From Cribrihabitans_A pelagius (GTDB lineage: Bacteria > Pseudomonadota > Alphaproteobacteria > Rhodobacterales > Rhodobacteraceae), in the NCBI RefSeq assembly GCF_048820915.1, contig NZ_JBMERR010000005.1:124001-188000 (forward strand): a stretch of 64,000 nucleotides of DNA, in the 5' to 3' direction. A model generated the notes under the pieces. That model had not been told where the DNA came from. It saw only the letters and a list, made by a program, of their open reading frames with translations, and did not search any database. A program made the translations under genes and the position numbers. Below, in pieces: positions 1 through 11,505 of this stretch (its first letter is position 1; each line of letters starts with the position of its first letter).

Positions 1-503
1 TCCAGCGTTTTCGGCACATCGAGGATCGCCTTGGCGCCCGCGGCCACCACGGTGACCGCGGTCTGCGCCAGCTCAAGGAGGTCGGCGGAGATGTCGAAGC
101 TGGCCTCTGCCCCCTTGTGGACTCCGCCGATGCCGCCGGTGGCAAAGACCTCGATCCCGGCGAGCCGGGCCGCGATCATAGTGGCGGCGACAGTGGTGGC
201 GCCGGTGCCGCCGGTGGCGATGCAGGCGGGCATGTCGGCGCGGGAGATCTTGGCTACACCCTTGGCTTGGCCGAGGGCCTGGAGCTGATCCGGCTCAAGG
301 CCCGCGTGCAGCACGCCGCCAATCACCGCCATCGTGGCAGGCACCGCGCCCGCCTCGCGGATGTCCTGCTCGACCTGGGCGGCGACCTCCACATTCTGCG
401 GGTAGGGCATGCCGTGGGTGATGATGGTGCTTTCCAGTGCCACCAGCGGGCGGCCTTCGGCCTTGGCGGCCTCAACTTCGGCGGAATAACGGATGTCGAT
501 CAA
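1..503 (-). CDS. psuG: Pseudouridine-5'-phosphate glycosidase, 3' end beyond the left edge
   Basis: Splits pseudouridine 5'-phosphate into uracil and ribose 5-phosphate in the cytoplasm. The 167 visible N-terminal codons read like PsuG: the early stretch VALESTIITHGMPYP, then GGTGATTVAATM and FATGGIGGVHKGAEA. I start it at the TTG at 503-501 because an AGGAG lies 9 bases upstream, and the TTGA overlap with the stop of the kinase gene (500-502) implies translational coupling. The nearby ATG at 525-523 is out of frame. The C-terminus with the remaining active-site residues lies outside the window. Confidence 0.93.
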   Translation of the reverse strand, partial: MIDIRYSAEVEAAKAEGRPLVALESTIITHGMPYPQNVEVAAQVEQDIREAGAVPATMAVIGGVLHAGLEPDQLQALGQAKGVAKISRADMPACIATGGTGATTVAATMIAARLAGIEVFATGGIGGVHKGAEASFDISADLLELAQTAVTVVAAGAKAILDVPKTL

Positions 504-1408
504 AGCGGGGGTTCTCCTGAAACATAGGTGGCAGCGGCCTTGAGCGCCGATGCGAGAGCAGGTTCGCGGGCGGCACCGCGAGCCTCGGCCGCAATATGCG
601 CGGCCATGAAGGTGTCGCCGGCGCCAGTGACGCGCGCCACGGTCACCCGCGGCGGCACCAGGGTTATCGCGCCTTCGGCGCTGGCTTCGGTTGCGGAGCT
701 GCCGCCGTCAGTGACCAGCACGCGGGCGGCGCCGCGGTCCAGCATCGCCTGGGAGGCACTTTCGCTGTCGGAAAACTCGGCCTGGCAGAGGATGCCGGCT
801 TCTTCCAGGTTCACGTAGAGCGTGCCGCGGGTATGGGCGAGGAAGGGGCGCAGCCGTTCGGCCTTGCCGGGCGAGGCCGGGGCCACGCGCAGGTCGGCGC
901 GCGCAAAGGCGGGGCTTGCAAGGATATCGTCGAGCAGCGACAGGGTGAGGTTGCCGTCGAGCGCCACCTGGCCCGCGTAAGGCTGGGCCTCACTGCCGAG
1001 CGTGCCGTCCGACAGCGGGCGCAGGATCTTGTCGCCCGCGGCCTCCAGCGAGTGGGCGTCCGCGATAGCAGCAATCAGCCCGTTGGCGCCTTCGACGGCC
1101 ATGTAGCGGTCGGTCGGAAGGTCCTCGGAACGGTAGACGTGATCGGTGATGAGGCCAAGGTGGCCGCAGGCGGTGATCAGCTCGTCGCCTTCGGCGTCGC
1201 GGCCGACAGAGGTCAGCAATCCCGGGCGCAGCCCGAAACGCGCCAGCGTCATCGCGATATTCATCGCAACGCCACCTGGCACCCGGGTGATCCGTCCCGG
1301 CACGTCGGAGCCGCGTTGCATTTCCATCGGGCAGCGGCCGATGATGTCCCAAAGGACCGAGCCGATGCACAAGATTTCGGGGGCCTGGCTGCCGGATTGC
1401 TGTGTCAT
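500..1408 (-). CDS. psuK: PfkB-family carbohydrate kinase, probable pseudouridine kinase
   Basis: 302-residue ribokinase/PfkB-fold kinase. N-terminal LCIGSVLWDIIGR and GGVAMNIAMTLARFG are the substrate-binding glycines of the family, and VTGAGDTFMAA near residue 265 carries the catalytic Asp and anion hole. It lies directly upstream of, and overlaps, psuG, so pseudouridine is the likely substrate: the kinase makes pseudouridine 5'-phosphate for PsuG to cleave. The substrate is inferred from the neighbour; the fold is seen directly. Start is an ATG. Confidence 0.88.
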   Translation of the reverse strand: MTQQSGSQAPEILCIGSVLWDIIGRCPMEMQRGSDVPGRITRVPGGVAMNIAMTLARFGLRPGLLTSVGRDAEGDELITACGHLGLITDHVYRSEDLPTDRYMAVEGANGLIAAIADAHSLEAAGDKILRPLSDGTLGSEAQPYAGQVALDGNLTLSLLDDILASPAFARADLRVAPASPGKAERLRPFLAHTRGTLYVNLEEAGILCQAEFSDSESASQAMLDRGAARVLVTDGGSSATEASAEGAITLVPPRVTVARVTGAGDTFMAAHIAAEARGAAREPALASALKAAATYVSGEPPL

Positions 1409-1469
1409 GGCGTCCTATTGCCGCCTTTTGTGCGCTGCCGCAAGCGGGATCGGCTGCGGCGCGCGCCGG

Positions 1470-2276
1470 TCATTCGCCCGGGACGGCAAAGGTGAGGGAA
1501 GCCCAGAGGCTTTCCCAGACGGGGCCTTCGCCATCCGGCGCCGGGCGCAGCACCACGGCGTTCAAGAGGTACTGATGCCCCGGCAGCACCGGGATCTCCG
1601 CTTCGCCGCTCTGCGAAGTCACGGCCGTGGTCCGGGTGACGCTGCCATCGGGGGCGCGGGCGAATATCTCGACCTGCGCGCGCGGGCGCGGGCCGCCCTG
1701 GTAGAGCAGCCGCACGGGCAGTGCGGTCAAAGCAGAGGTGTAAGGGTTTTCAAGGGCGACGAATTCGGTCTCCAGCCCGGTTTCCCGGTCCCGGCCCGCG
1801 CCGCTGCTGATCGCCGCCAGGGCCTTGGCGTAGCGGGTATAGCGCTCGCTGAAACCCGCGCCCGGCAGGCCCCTTGCCAAGTGCCGGGCGCGGATGCCGG
1901 AGAGGCCCTTTTCCTCTGCAAACGTCTGGAACGCCTCCCAGTCGTCATAGCGGATGTTCTGCGGTTCGGTTTGGTGCAGCAGCAGCCACAATCCATCCCC
2001 AACGGGCCCGGCCTGCAGCGCCGGCATGTCGCCGGAGCGGCCCTCATAGGGCAGGGCGCGGCTGCCGCTGATCAGCTCGAACCGGGCGATGCGGTGGTCC
2101 AGATAGGGCAGCTCGGCGCCTTTGAAGTGTTCGCCGTTCCTGAGCCGCGCGGTGAGCGGCGTGCCGGAAGGGGCTTGATATTTCTCCGGCGCGATCCAAA
2201 ACTCGTGGCATAATCCCGGTGCCGCCGCAGAGGCGAGGCCGAAGAAAAACATTTGGCAGAACAGGCGGACCCGCAT
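1470..2276 (-). CDS. DUF4198-type exported protein
   Basis: 268 residues from the ATG at 2276, which has GAGG 8 bases upstream; an in-frame start further upstream lacks such support. A signal peptide (MRVRLFCQMFFFGLASAAA, cut around residue 19-23) is followed by HEFWIAPEKYQ, typical of the DUF4198/NikK-like family of periplasmic proteins found next to nickel or cobalt uptake genes. Its start codon overlaps, on the opposite strand, the start of the HupE-type permease, so the two probably belong to one metal-related locus. The bound ligand is not evident from the sequence. Confidence 0.75.
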   Translation of the reverse strand: MRVRLFCQMFFFGLASAAAPGLCHEFWIAPEKYQAPSGTPLTARLRNGEHFKGAELPYLDHRIARFELISGSRALPYEGRSGDMPALQAGPVGDGLWLLLHQTEPQNIRYDDWEAFQTFAEEKGLSGIRARHLARGLPGAGFSERYTRYAKALAAISSGAGRDRETGLETEFVALENPYTSALTALPVRLLYQGGPRPRAQVEIFARAPDGSVTRTTAVTSQSGEAEIPVLPGHQYLLNAVVLRPAPDGEGPVWESLWASLTFAVPGE

Positions 2277-3447
2277 GAATTTGACCTCGGCTGTCCGGAA
2301 CGGCGCCTTTGGGCTGCGGACCGTGTTGCAATTGCTTCTGTTTAATCTGATCGCTGGCTGTCTGGCAATCGCGCCATCAGATGCGGCGGCGCACGAAGTG
2401 ACGCCGGCGATTGCCGATTTCACCGTGGAGGACGGACGGATCAGCATCAGCCTGCGCCTGAATGCCGAGGCGTTTGTGGCGGGCATGGACCTGGACGGGC
2501 TGAGCAACACGGATCACGCTGAAGGCGCCGCCGACTACGACGAGCTGCGGGCGCTGGAACCGGAGGAACTGGAGCCGATGCTGCAGTTATTTGCGGAGGA
2601 CTGGCTGCAGGAGTTTCAGATCCATGCGGCCGGACCCGTCCCCCTTGTGCTGGAGGCGGTTGAGATCCCACCGGCTGGCGATACCAGCCTGCCGCGCGCC
2701 ACGATGTTGCGCCTAAGCGGCGCGGTGCCGCCGGAGGCGCGCAGCCTGCGCATAGCCTGGCCGCAGGGCTCCGGCGGGGTGGTGCTGCGGCAGCACGGCG
2801 TGGAGGAGCCCTACACCGGCTATCTGCAGGGCGGTGCCAGCTCTCCGCCGGTGCCGCTAACGGGCGGGGCCGCGAAGACGCCGGTGCAGGCTTTCACCGA
2901 ATATGTGCCTGTGGGATTTGCGCATATCCTGCCCAAGGGGCTCGACCATATCCTGTTTGTGCTGGGGCTGTTCTTTCTCAGCCCGCGCATCCGGCCGCTG
3001 CTGGTGCAGGTGAGCGTCTTTACCCTCGCGCATACCATCACGCTGGCACTTGGGGCGCTGGGGATGGTGAATGCAAGCCCGGCGGTGGTGGAGCCGCTGA
3101 TTGCGCTTTCGATCGTGTTTGTCGCGGTGGAGAATGTCTTTGCCCGCAAGCTGCACGGCTGGCGCACGCTGGTGATCTTCGGCTTCGGGCTGCTGCACGG
3201 GCTGGGCTTTGCCTCAGTGCTGGGCGCATTCGGTCTGCCGCCCGCGCATTTCCTGCCCGCGCTTCTGGGCTTTAACATCGGGGTCGAACTGGGCCAGCTT
3301 GCGGTGATTGCCGCGGCTTACCTGGGCGTGCGGCTGTGGTTCGGAGGGCATCCGAAATACCGCGGCCGGGTGGCGATCCCGGCCTCGATCACGATTGCGC
3401 TGATCGGCGGCTACTGGTTTGCAGAGCGGATGCTGGAAGTTCTGTGA
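2275..3447 (+). CDS. HupE/UreJ-family membrane protein, putative metal permease
   Basis: 390 residues: a hydrophobic N-terminus (about 17-39, ending SDAAAHEVTP), a periplasmic region to about 210, then about six to seven membrane helices. The membrane part carries the HupE hallmark HILPKGLDHILFVLG plus FTLAHTITLALG and FGLLHGLGFASVLGAFG; conserved His/Asp in HupE/UreJ proteins are linked to Ni or Co transport. The long soluble N-terminal part is the HupE_UreJ_2 arrangement. The ATG at 2275 overlaps the divergent DUF4198 start; a GTG at 2323 is an alternative that would still keep a signal sequence. Confidence 0.8.
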   Translation: MNLTSAVRNGAFGLRTVLQLLLFNLIAGCLAIAPSDAAAHEVTPAIADFTVEDGRISISLRLNAEAFVAGMDLDGLSNTDHAEGAADYDELRALEPEELEPMLQLFAEDWLQEFQIHAAGPVPLVLEAVEIPPAGDTSLPRATMLRLSGAVPPEARSLRIAWPQGSGGVVLRQHGVEEPYTGYLQGGASSPPVPLTGGAAKTPVQAFTEYVPVGFAHILPKGLDHILFVLGLFFLSPRIRPLLVQVSVFTLAHTITLALGALGMVNASPAVVEPLIALSIVFVAVENVFARKLHGWRTLVIFGFGLLHGLGFASVLGAFGLPPAHFLPALLGFNIGVELGQLAVIAAAYLGVRLWFGGHPKYRGRVAIPASITIALIGGYWFAERMLEVL

Positions 3448-3478
3448 GCTGCGGGCCGGGGAGCATTCAGCCGCGGCC

Positions 3479-4111
3479 TCAGCCCATCGCGCGCGTCAGG
3501 GTCTTCAGCGCCGCGAGGGGGTCGTCGCTGTGCCAGATCTCCTCGCCGATGCCGAAGAAATCGGTGTAGGGCGCGATCTGGCGGACAAGGTCCCCGGTCA
3601 GCCCGCCTTCGGCCACCACCGGAATCTCGATCATTTGCGACCACCACTGGAACAGGTCCAGTTCCGCCTGGGTGCCGTCGCCCAGGCCGGAGGTGCCCAC
3701 CGGGCCGAAGCAGACGTAATCGGCGCCGGCTTCGCCTGCGCTCATGCCGTCATGTTGCGAGGTCCCGCAGAAGCAGCCCACGATGGCGTCCGCCCCCAGC
3801 GCCTTGCGCGCCGCGCGCACCGAGCGCGACGCATCGGTCAGGTGCACGCCGTCCAGGCCCAGCCGCTCGGCCAGGATCTGGTGATCGGAGATCACCAGCG
3901 CCACGTCGCGCTGCATCGTCACCTCGCGCAGCGCATCGCCCGCGCGGCTCAGCGTGTCCTCGTCGCGGCTGGCCAGATCCAGGCGCACGCAAGCGATCTC
4001 GACCTCGTCCAGGATGCGGCCGAGCAGGGCCGGGAACCTGCCCAGCTCGAAGCTCGGCGGGCTCACCAGGTAAATCTGCGGCTGCTCCGGGGCGTCTGCG
4101 GGGGTGTCCAT
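3479..4111 (-). CDS. Thiamine-phosphate synthase-like TIM-barrel protein
   Basis: 210 residues. I use the ATG at 4111 (MDTPADAPEQ) because AAGGA lies about 8 bases upstream; the frame stays open for 20 more codons. ThiE-like segments are present: IYLVSPP at the first strand, DGVHLTDAS, GCFCGTSQHDG, GADYVCFGPVG and IPVVAEGGLT. The usual ThiE phosphate/pyrophosphate segment after GPV (FPT-x-TK) reads GTSGLGDGTQ here, so this may be a paralogue rather than the housekeeping enzyme. It stands alone, convergent with the HupE gene. Confidence 0.7.
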   Translation of the reverse strand: MDTPADAPEQPQIYLVSPPSFELGRFPALLGRILDEVEIACVRLDLASRDEDTLSRAGDALREVTMQRDVALVISDHQILAERLGLDGVHLTDASRSVRAARKALGADAIVGCFCGTSQHDGMSAGEAGADYVCFGPVGTSGLGDGTQAELDLFQWWSQMIEIPVVAEGGLTGDLVRQIAPYTDFFGIGEEIWHSDDPLAALKTLTRAMG

Positions 4112-4295
4112 CACGTTGGTCCTTTGAACGGGCGATTGGCCGGTGTTTACCCGATCTGCCGCCGGACGCAAGGATTTGCGCTGGCCGCACGCGCCGAAAC
4201 GGCCTCGCAGGAAGGGCCGCAGGGCACAAGAGCTTGCCCCCCGCGGCTGCGGGGATTACAGCAAGGCGGATTTTAGCAGAGCACCGGAGATCCAG

Positions 4296-5060
4296 ATGCC
4301 CACCGGCACCCCTCAGCCCGCCTTTGTCCTCGTGCGCCCGCAGATGGGCGAGAATACCGGTGCCGCCGCCCGGGCGATGTGGAACTTCGGGCTGGACCGG
4401 ATGCGCATCGTCGCGCCGCGCGACGGCTGGCCGAACCCCAAGGCAGTGGCAATGTCCTCCGGCGCGGGGCGGCTTCTGGACGAAGCACAGCTCTGCGCCG
4501 ATCTGCCGGAGGCGCTGGGGGATTGCACCTATGTCTTTGCGACAACGGCGCGCCAGCGCGGGCTGACCAAACCGGTCTACAGCCCCGAGCGCGCGATGCA
4601 GATCGCAGGCGAAAAGATCGCCGCGGGCGAGAAGGTCGCGGTGCTGTTCGGGCCCGAACGCGCAGGGCTGGAAAACGAGGATATCGCCAAGGCCAACGCC
4701 ATCATTTCGGTGCCGGTGAACCCGCTCTATGCCTCGCTCAACCTCGGCCAATGCGTGCTGCTCACCGCCTACGAGTGGATGCGCCGGTCCGGCGAAGTGG
4801 CGCATGAGACCACCGATCTCGGCCGCAAGGGCGACTGGGCCACCGGCATCGAGGTGGAAAAGCTGGTCGAACACTACGAGGAGCGTCTGGAGCAGGCGGG
4901 TTTCTTCTTCCCGCCGGAGAAGGCCGAGGGCATGAAAGTGAACCTGCGCAACCTCTGGAGCCGGATGCGGATGACCCGTTCGGACGTGCAGATGCTGCAC
5001 GGGATCCTGCGGCAGTTGGTCCGCTGGAAAGACCGCCAGAACCAGGACCGGCAGGACTAA
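4296..5060 (+). CDS. trmJ: tRNA/rRNA methyltransferase of the TrmH/SpoU (TrmJ) type
   Basis: 254 residues from the ATG at 4296, preceded by GGAG at 7 bases. SPOUT-fold methyltransferase expected to 2'-O-methylate tRNA position 32 with S-adenosylmethionine. The trefoil-knot motifs are clear: PQMGENTGAAARAMWNFG at the N-terminus, VLFGPERAGLEN, and PLYASLNLGQCVLLTAYE. The extra C-terminal part, about 90 residues, fits TrmJ (about 240-260 aa) better than the shorter TrmL. Start of a collinear run with the heme A synthase and M32 peptidase genes. Confidence 0.86.
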   Translation: MPTGTPQPAFVLVRPQMGENTGAAARAMWNFGLDRMRIVAPRDGWPNPKAVAMSSGAGRLLDEAQLCADLPEALGDCTYVFATTARQRGLTKPVYSPERAMQIAGEKIAAGEKVAVLFGPERAGLENEDIAKANAIISVPVNPLYASLNLGQCVLLTAYEWMRRSGEVAHETTDLGRKGDWATGIEVEKLVEHYEERLEQAGFFFPPEKAEGMKVNLRNLWSRMRMTRSDVQMLHGILRQLVRWKDRQNQDRQD

Positions 5061-5121
5061 GCCCGCTGGACCTTCCCTGGCAGCGGACCTAGCTTTGGCA
5101 GCAACACAAGACGAGGCAAGC

Positions 5122-6267
5122 ATGAGCAAGCGCAGCATTTTCGAAGAGGTCGAGGGCAGCAAGGCCGACGCCCCCGCAGTGCAGACCGGCGTGATCGACC
5201 GCGGCCGCGGCGGCGCGCGCAAGGCGATCCGGGCCTGGCTGATGCTGCTGTTTGCCCTGGTTGTTGCGATGATCGTGGTGGGCGGGCTGACCCGGCTCAC
5301 GGACTCTGGCCTATCGATCACCGAATGGCGCCCCGTGACCGGGGCGGTCCCGCCGCTGTCCGAGGCCGAATGGCAGGCGGAATTCGACAAGTACAAGCAG
5401 ATCGACCAGTGGCGCATCCAGAACCAGTGGATGGAACTATCTGATTTCAAGGAGATCTACTGGTGGGAATGGGGCCACCGGCAGCTGGGCCGGGTGATCG
5501 GCCTGGTCTGGGCGCTTGGCTTCTTCGGCTTCCTGGTGGCGCGCAAGATCCCCGCGGGCTGGACCGGGCGGCTGCTGCTGCCGGGTGTGCTGGGCGGCGT
5601 GCAGGGCGCGATCGGCTGGTGGATGGTGGCCTCCGGCGTGACCCAGGGCGAAGGGATGATTGCCGTCGCCTCCTACCGGCTGGCGGTGCATCTGGGGCTC
5701 GCCTTTGTGATCCTGGGGTTCCTCGGGTGGTACATCCTGCTCCTGGGCCGTACCGAACGCGAGCTGATGCAGGCGCGCCGCGCCAAGGAGGCAAAGCTGT
5801 TCGGCCTTGGCACGGGGCTGATGCATTTCGCTTTCCTCCAGATCCTGCTGGGCGCGCTGGTCGCGGGCATCGATGCGGGCCGTTCCTACACCGATTGGCC
5901 GCTGATGGGCGGGCAGGTGATCCCGCCGCAGCCCTTCATGATCGAGCCGCTGTGGAGGAACTTCTTTGAAAACCCCGGACTCGTGCAGTTCATTCACCGG
6001 GTCGCGGGCTATCTGCTGTTTGCCTTTGCCGTCGTCGCTTTCCTGCGCGGCCGCCGCAGCGCCCATGCGCGCACCCGTTTTGCCTTCAGCTTTGCCTTTG
6101 CAGCCCTGTCGGTGCAGGTGGTTTTGGGCATTGTGACCGTTGTTTACGCCGCGCCTCTGCATGCGGCGATCACCCACCAGCTGATGGCGGTCCTGGTCTG
6201 GGTGCTGATCCTGCGCGCCCGCTTCCTCGCCGCCTATCCGATTGCAACCTCGATCAAGGATCATTGA
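5122..6267 (+). CDS. ctaA: Heme A synthase (COX15/CtaA family)
   Basis: 381 residues from the ATG at 5122 (MSKRSIFEEVEG), chosen over 5095 because GAGG sits 6 bases upstream. An eight-helix inner membrane protein that oxidises the C8 methyl of heme O to give heme A for cytochrome c oxidase. Family signatures: GGLTRLTDSGLSITEWRP after helix 1, HRQLGRVIGLVW (heme-ligating His), GALVAGIDAGRSYTDWPLM and HRVAGYLLFAFA, and an AITHQLMA histidine near the end. The type 2 length fits alphaproteobacteria. Only three bases separate its stop from the next gene, so co-transcription is likely. Confidence 0.93.
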   Translation: MSKRSIFEEVEGSKADAPAVQTGVIDRGRGGARKAIRAWLMLLFALVVAMIVVGGLTRLTDSGLSITEWRPVTGAVPPLSEAEWQAEFDKYKQIDQWRIQNQWMELSDFKEIYWWEWGHRQLGRVIGLVWALGFFGFLVARKIPAGWTGRLLLPGVLGGVQGAIGWWMVASGVTQGEGMIAVASYRLAVHLGLAFVILGFLGWYILLLGRTERELMQARRAKEAKLFGLGTGLMHFAFLQILLGALVAGIDAGRSYTDWPLMGGQVIPPQPFMIEPLWRNFFENPGLVQFIHRVAGYLLFAFAVVAFLRGRRSAHARTRFAFSFAFAALSVQVVLGIVTVVYAAPLHAAITHQLMAVLVWVLILRARFLAAYPIATSIKDH

Positions 6268-6270
6268 GAC

Positions 6271-7740
6271 ATGAGTGCATTTGAAGACCTGATGGCGTTT
6301 GAACGCGACACCCAGGCGCTGGGGCAGATCGCGGGCCGCCTTGGCTGGGACCAGGAAACCGTGATGCCGCGCGGCGCCGCGCCGCAGCGGGGCGAGGAGA
6401 TGGCGGCGATCGAATCCGCGCTGCACGCCCGCCGCTCGGACCCGCGCATCGCCGAGTGGCTGGAGCAGGCCGTGGCCCCCGATGACGCAGGCAAGGCGCA
6501 GCTGCGCGAGATCCGCCGCGCCTACGAGCGCGCGGTGAAGGTGCCGGGCGAACTTGCCAAGAAGATCGCGCAGGTCACCTCGGAGGCGCAGGGAAAATGG
6601 GCCCAGGCGCGCGCCGATGATGACGTGCCCGCCTTCCTGCCGGTGCTGGAAGAGGTGGTGAATCTGAAGCGGCAGGAGGGCCAGGCGCTGGCGGCGGGCG
6701 GCAATGTCTATGATGCGATGGTCGAGGATTACGAGCCCGGCACCACCTCCGCCGAGATCGCCGCCATTTTCGATGCGATGCGCCCCAAACTGGTGGAGCT
6801 GCGCGGCAGGGTATTGGAAAAACCCGCTCCCAAGGGGCTGGAAGGCACTTTCCCCGAAGCCGCGCAGATGGAGCTTACCCGCAAGCTCGCCACCGCCTTC
6901 GGTTATGACATGCACCACGGCCGCGTCGACAAGGCGGTGCATCCGTTCAGCTCGGGCTTCGGGCTCGACGTGCGCATCACCACCCGCACCAGCGAGATCG
7001 ACCCGTTCAACTGCTTCTACTCGACCATCCACGAGGTCGGACACGCGGCCTACGAGCAAAATGTCAGCCGCGACTACCTGCTGACCCCGCTGGGGCGCGG
7101 TGTGTCGATGGGTGTGCATGAAAGCCAGAGCCGGATCTACGAAAACCAGCTCGGCCGCGGCCGCGCCTTCACCGGCTGGCTGTTTGACCAGATGCGGCAG
7201 GCCTTCGGCGACTTCGGCGTGGCCGATGCCGATGCCTTCTATGCGGCGGTGAACACCGTGCATCAAGGCTATATCCGCACCGAAGCGGACGAATTGCAGT
7301 ACAACCTGCACATCATGCTGCGTTTCGATCTGGAGCGCGCGCTGATGTCGGGCGATCTGGATGTCTGGGATCTGGAAGCCGCCTGGAATGACCGCTTTGA
7401 GCGCGACTTCGGTTACAAGGTCGACAAACCCTCGAACGGCTGTCTGCAGGATGTGCATTGGTCGGTGGGCCTGTTCGGCTATTTCCCGACCTATGCGCTT
7501 GGCAATGTCTATGCCGGCTGTCTGTATCACAGGTTGCGGCGCGATCTTCCCGGGCTGGAGACCCAGCTGGCGGCCGGCGATACCAGTGCGGCGACCACCT
7601 GGCTGCGGGAGAACCTGCAGCAATACGGCAGCCTGCGCAGCCCGCGTGAGACCATCGCCCGTGCCGCCGGCATGGAGCCCACGCCCGGCCCGCTGCTCAG
7701 CTACCTGGAAGAGAAGTTCACCCGGCTCTACGGGCTCTGA
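6271..7740 (+). CDS. Carboxypeptidase Taq-type metallopeptidase (M32)
   Basis: 489 residues, the normal M32 length. A cytoplasmic zinc carboxypeptidase that removes C-terminal residues with broad specificity. The zinc motif HEVGH is at residues 254-258 (TIHEVGHAAYEQN), with the third ligand Glu in GVHESQSRIYEN about 30 residues on; IRTEADELQYNLH is also typical of M32. Begins three bases after the heme A synthase gene. Confidence 0.93.
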   Translation: MSAFEDLMAFERDTQALGQIAGRLGWDQETVMPRGAAPQRGEEMAAIESALHARRSDPRIAEWLEQAVAPDDAGKAQLREIRRAYERAVKVPGELAKKIAQVTSEAQGKWAQARADDDVPAFLPVLEEVVNLKRQEGQALAAGGNVYDAMVEDYEPGTTSAEIAAIFDAMRPKLVELRGRVLEKPAPKGLEGTFPEAAQMELTRKLATAFGYDMHHGRVDKAVHPFSSGFGLDVRITTRTSEIDPFNCFYSTIHEVGHAAYEQNVSRDYLLTPLGRGVSMGVHESQSRIYENQLGRGRAFTGWLFDQMRQAFGDFGVADADAFYAAVNTVHQGYIRTEADELQYNLHIMLRFDLERALMSGDLDVWDLEAAWNDRFERDFGYKVDKPSNGCLQDVHWSVGLFGYFPTYALGNVYAGCLYHRLRRDLPGLETQLAAGDTSAATTWLRENLQQYGSLRSPRETIARAAGMEPTPGPLLSYLEEKFTRLYGL

Positions 7741-8010
7741 TCCCGGCTCTTGCCCGGGCCCGGCGCGGTTCCGCCGCAATTCGGGCCCGCTTGCAAAATA
7801 CATCTCTGGCCGGCTCCGTTTCAGGTGCCGGCCGCTGTTCCGGCACGGGTGGATCCGCACCGGCCGGCAAAGGCGCCGTGGGCCTCCTGCAAAGACTGGC
7901 GCAGGGCGGAATCCCGCGCAAAGAGGCAGCCGCAAGGAAGCTGCCGCGAAATTGCCTTATTTCGGGCGCAATCTCCCAGCCTCACACACTGTGAGCAGGA
8001 GACCGCACCG
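7741..8010. other. GC-rich gap after the M32 peptidase gene
   Basis: Between 7741 and 8091 I find no normal-sized gene. Open frames on both strands follow base composition and lack ribosome sites. It contains a short inverted repeat, CTCACA-CAC-TGTGAG (7981-7995), just ahead of a possible 20-codon gene at 8011. Confidence 0.5.
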
Positions 8011-8073
8011 ATGCATACCGCCGTTGCCTATCTGATCTTCGCAAGCTTCGTCTTGTCGCCGACGCTCTTCTGA
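8011..8073 (+). CDS. Possible 20-residue hydrophobic peptide
   Basis: A 20-codon frame beginning MHTAVAYLIFAS and ending SPTLF, almost entirely hydrophobic, enough for one membrane helix. An AGGAG (7997-8001) lies 9 bases before the ATG, a better ribosome site than many larger genes here have, and an inverted repeat (7981-7995) lies immediately upstream. No homology can be judged at this length. It could be a small membrane protein or chance. Confidence 0.3.
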   Translation: MHTAVAYLIFASFVLSPTLF

Positions 8074-8091
8074 AGCCCGCACCGGGACTGT

Positions 8092-8442
8092 TCAGATCAG
8101 CGCCATACGCTCCGCCCGCTCTGGATCGGGGAAGGGGCGGTAGAGGCCAAACTCCGCCCGCGCAATCAGGGCGGAAACGTTGGAGTAAAGGCGCTCGACC
8201 TCCTCGTCGTGTTCGCCCAGCACGCGGAAGGCCTGATCCAGTTGGGTCATGTCGCGGAATTCAATCTCCAGAAGGAAGTCGCGGCAATTGTCCCCGGCGA
8301 GGTTCAGCTTGCGCCGCAAGAGCCGCCAGCCAAGCACCACGCCGCGTTCCTTCAGATAACCCATCCATTGATCGACGGCGCTGGCAAAGCTCAGCGCCTT
8401 GGCTTCGTGATGCAGGTCGATAGAGCAGTGATAAAGGTTCAT
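8092..8442 (-). CDS. Conserved hypothetical protein (DUF6614-like)
   Basis: 116 residues, soluble, no signal peptide or membrane segment. Starts MNLYHCSIDLHHEAKALSF; the middle has a basic patch (GWRLLRRKLNLAG) and the C-terminus ends FPDPERAERMALI. It resembles a small dimeric alpha/beta-barrel-like family kept in Rhodobacteraceae, but I cannot give a function. It lies downstream of gyrA on the same strand, separated by a hairpin. Confidence 0.6.
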   Translation of the reverse strand: MNLYHCSIDLHHEAKALSFASAVDQWMGYLKERGVVLGWRLLRRKLNLAGDNCRDFLLEIEFRDMTQLDQAFRVLGEHDEEVERLYSNVSALIARAEFGLYRPFPDPERAERMALI

Positions 8443-8516
8443 GAGCTGGCCCGCCGCAAAGAATTTCCACTTAGGGCAGAGTGGCCGAAACCGGTTAGGG
8501 AAGGGTTAAACGGCAA

Positions 8517-8543
8517 AGCGCCGCCCCGAGACAGGGCGGCGCT
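8517..8543 (-). terminator. Hairpin after gyrA
   Basis: Perfect 10 bp stem (AGCGCCGCCC with its complement, 7 nt loop) just past the gyrA stop. On the minus strand it is followed by a short TTTG-CCG-TTT stretch, so it is a weak intrinsic terminator. Confidence 0.6.
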
Positions 8544-8570
8544 GACACTTTCCGGCGGGACAGGGCGGGC

Positions 8571-11312
<2,742 letters not shown>

Positions 11313-11505
11313 GTTGGCTGCCCGCTCTTTCTTTTGGGTCTATATCTTGTGTCCGCACCCTATCAGATACTGCATATGGGGCGCAAGCTGACAGCCAGCG
11401 GCGCGGGAAACTGCCCGTTCACAAAGTAGTAACACTCTGTTTTTGCAGAAATTAACCAAATGCGCGCTAGCATCAGGAAGAGGGGGAGATTTTGGAGGCT
11501 TTGAA

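Noticed and set aside
3750..5450. 566-codon minus-strand frame across ThiE-like, trmJ and ctaA
   Set aside because: It spans three genes on both strands and matches no family; the plus-strand trmJ and ctaA motifs are decisive.
8498..8514. TTAG-GGAAGGG-TTAAA as a CtrA site
   Set aside because: Two mismatches to consensus and it lies at the end of gyrA with no suitable promoter context.
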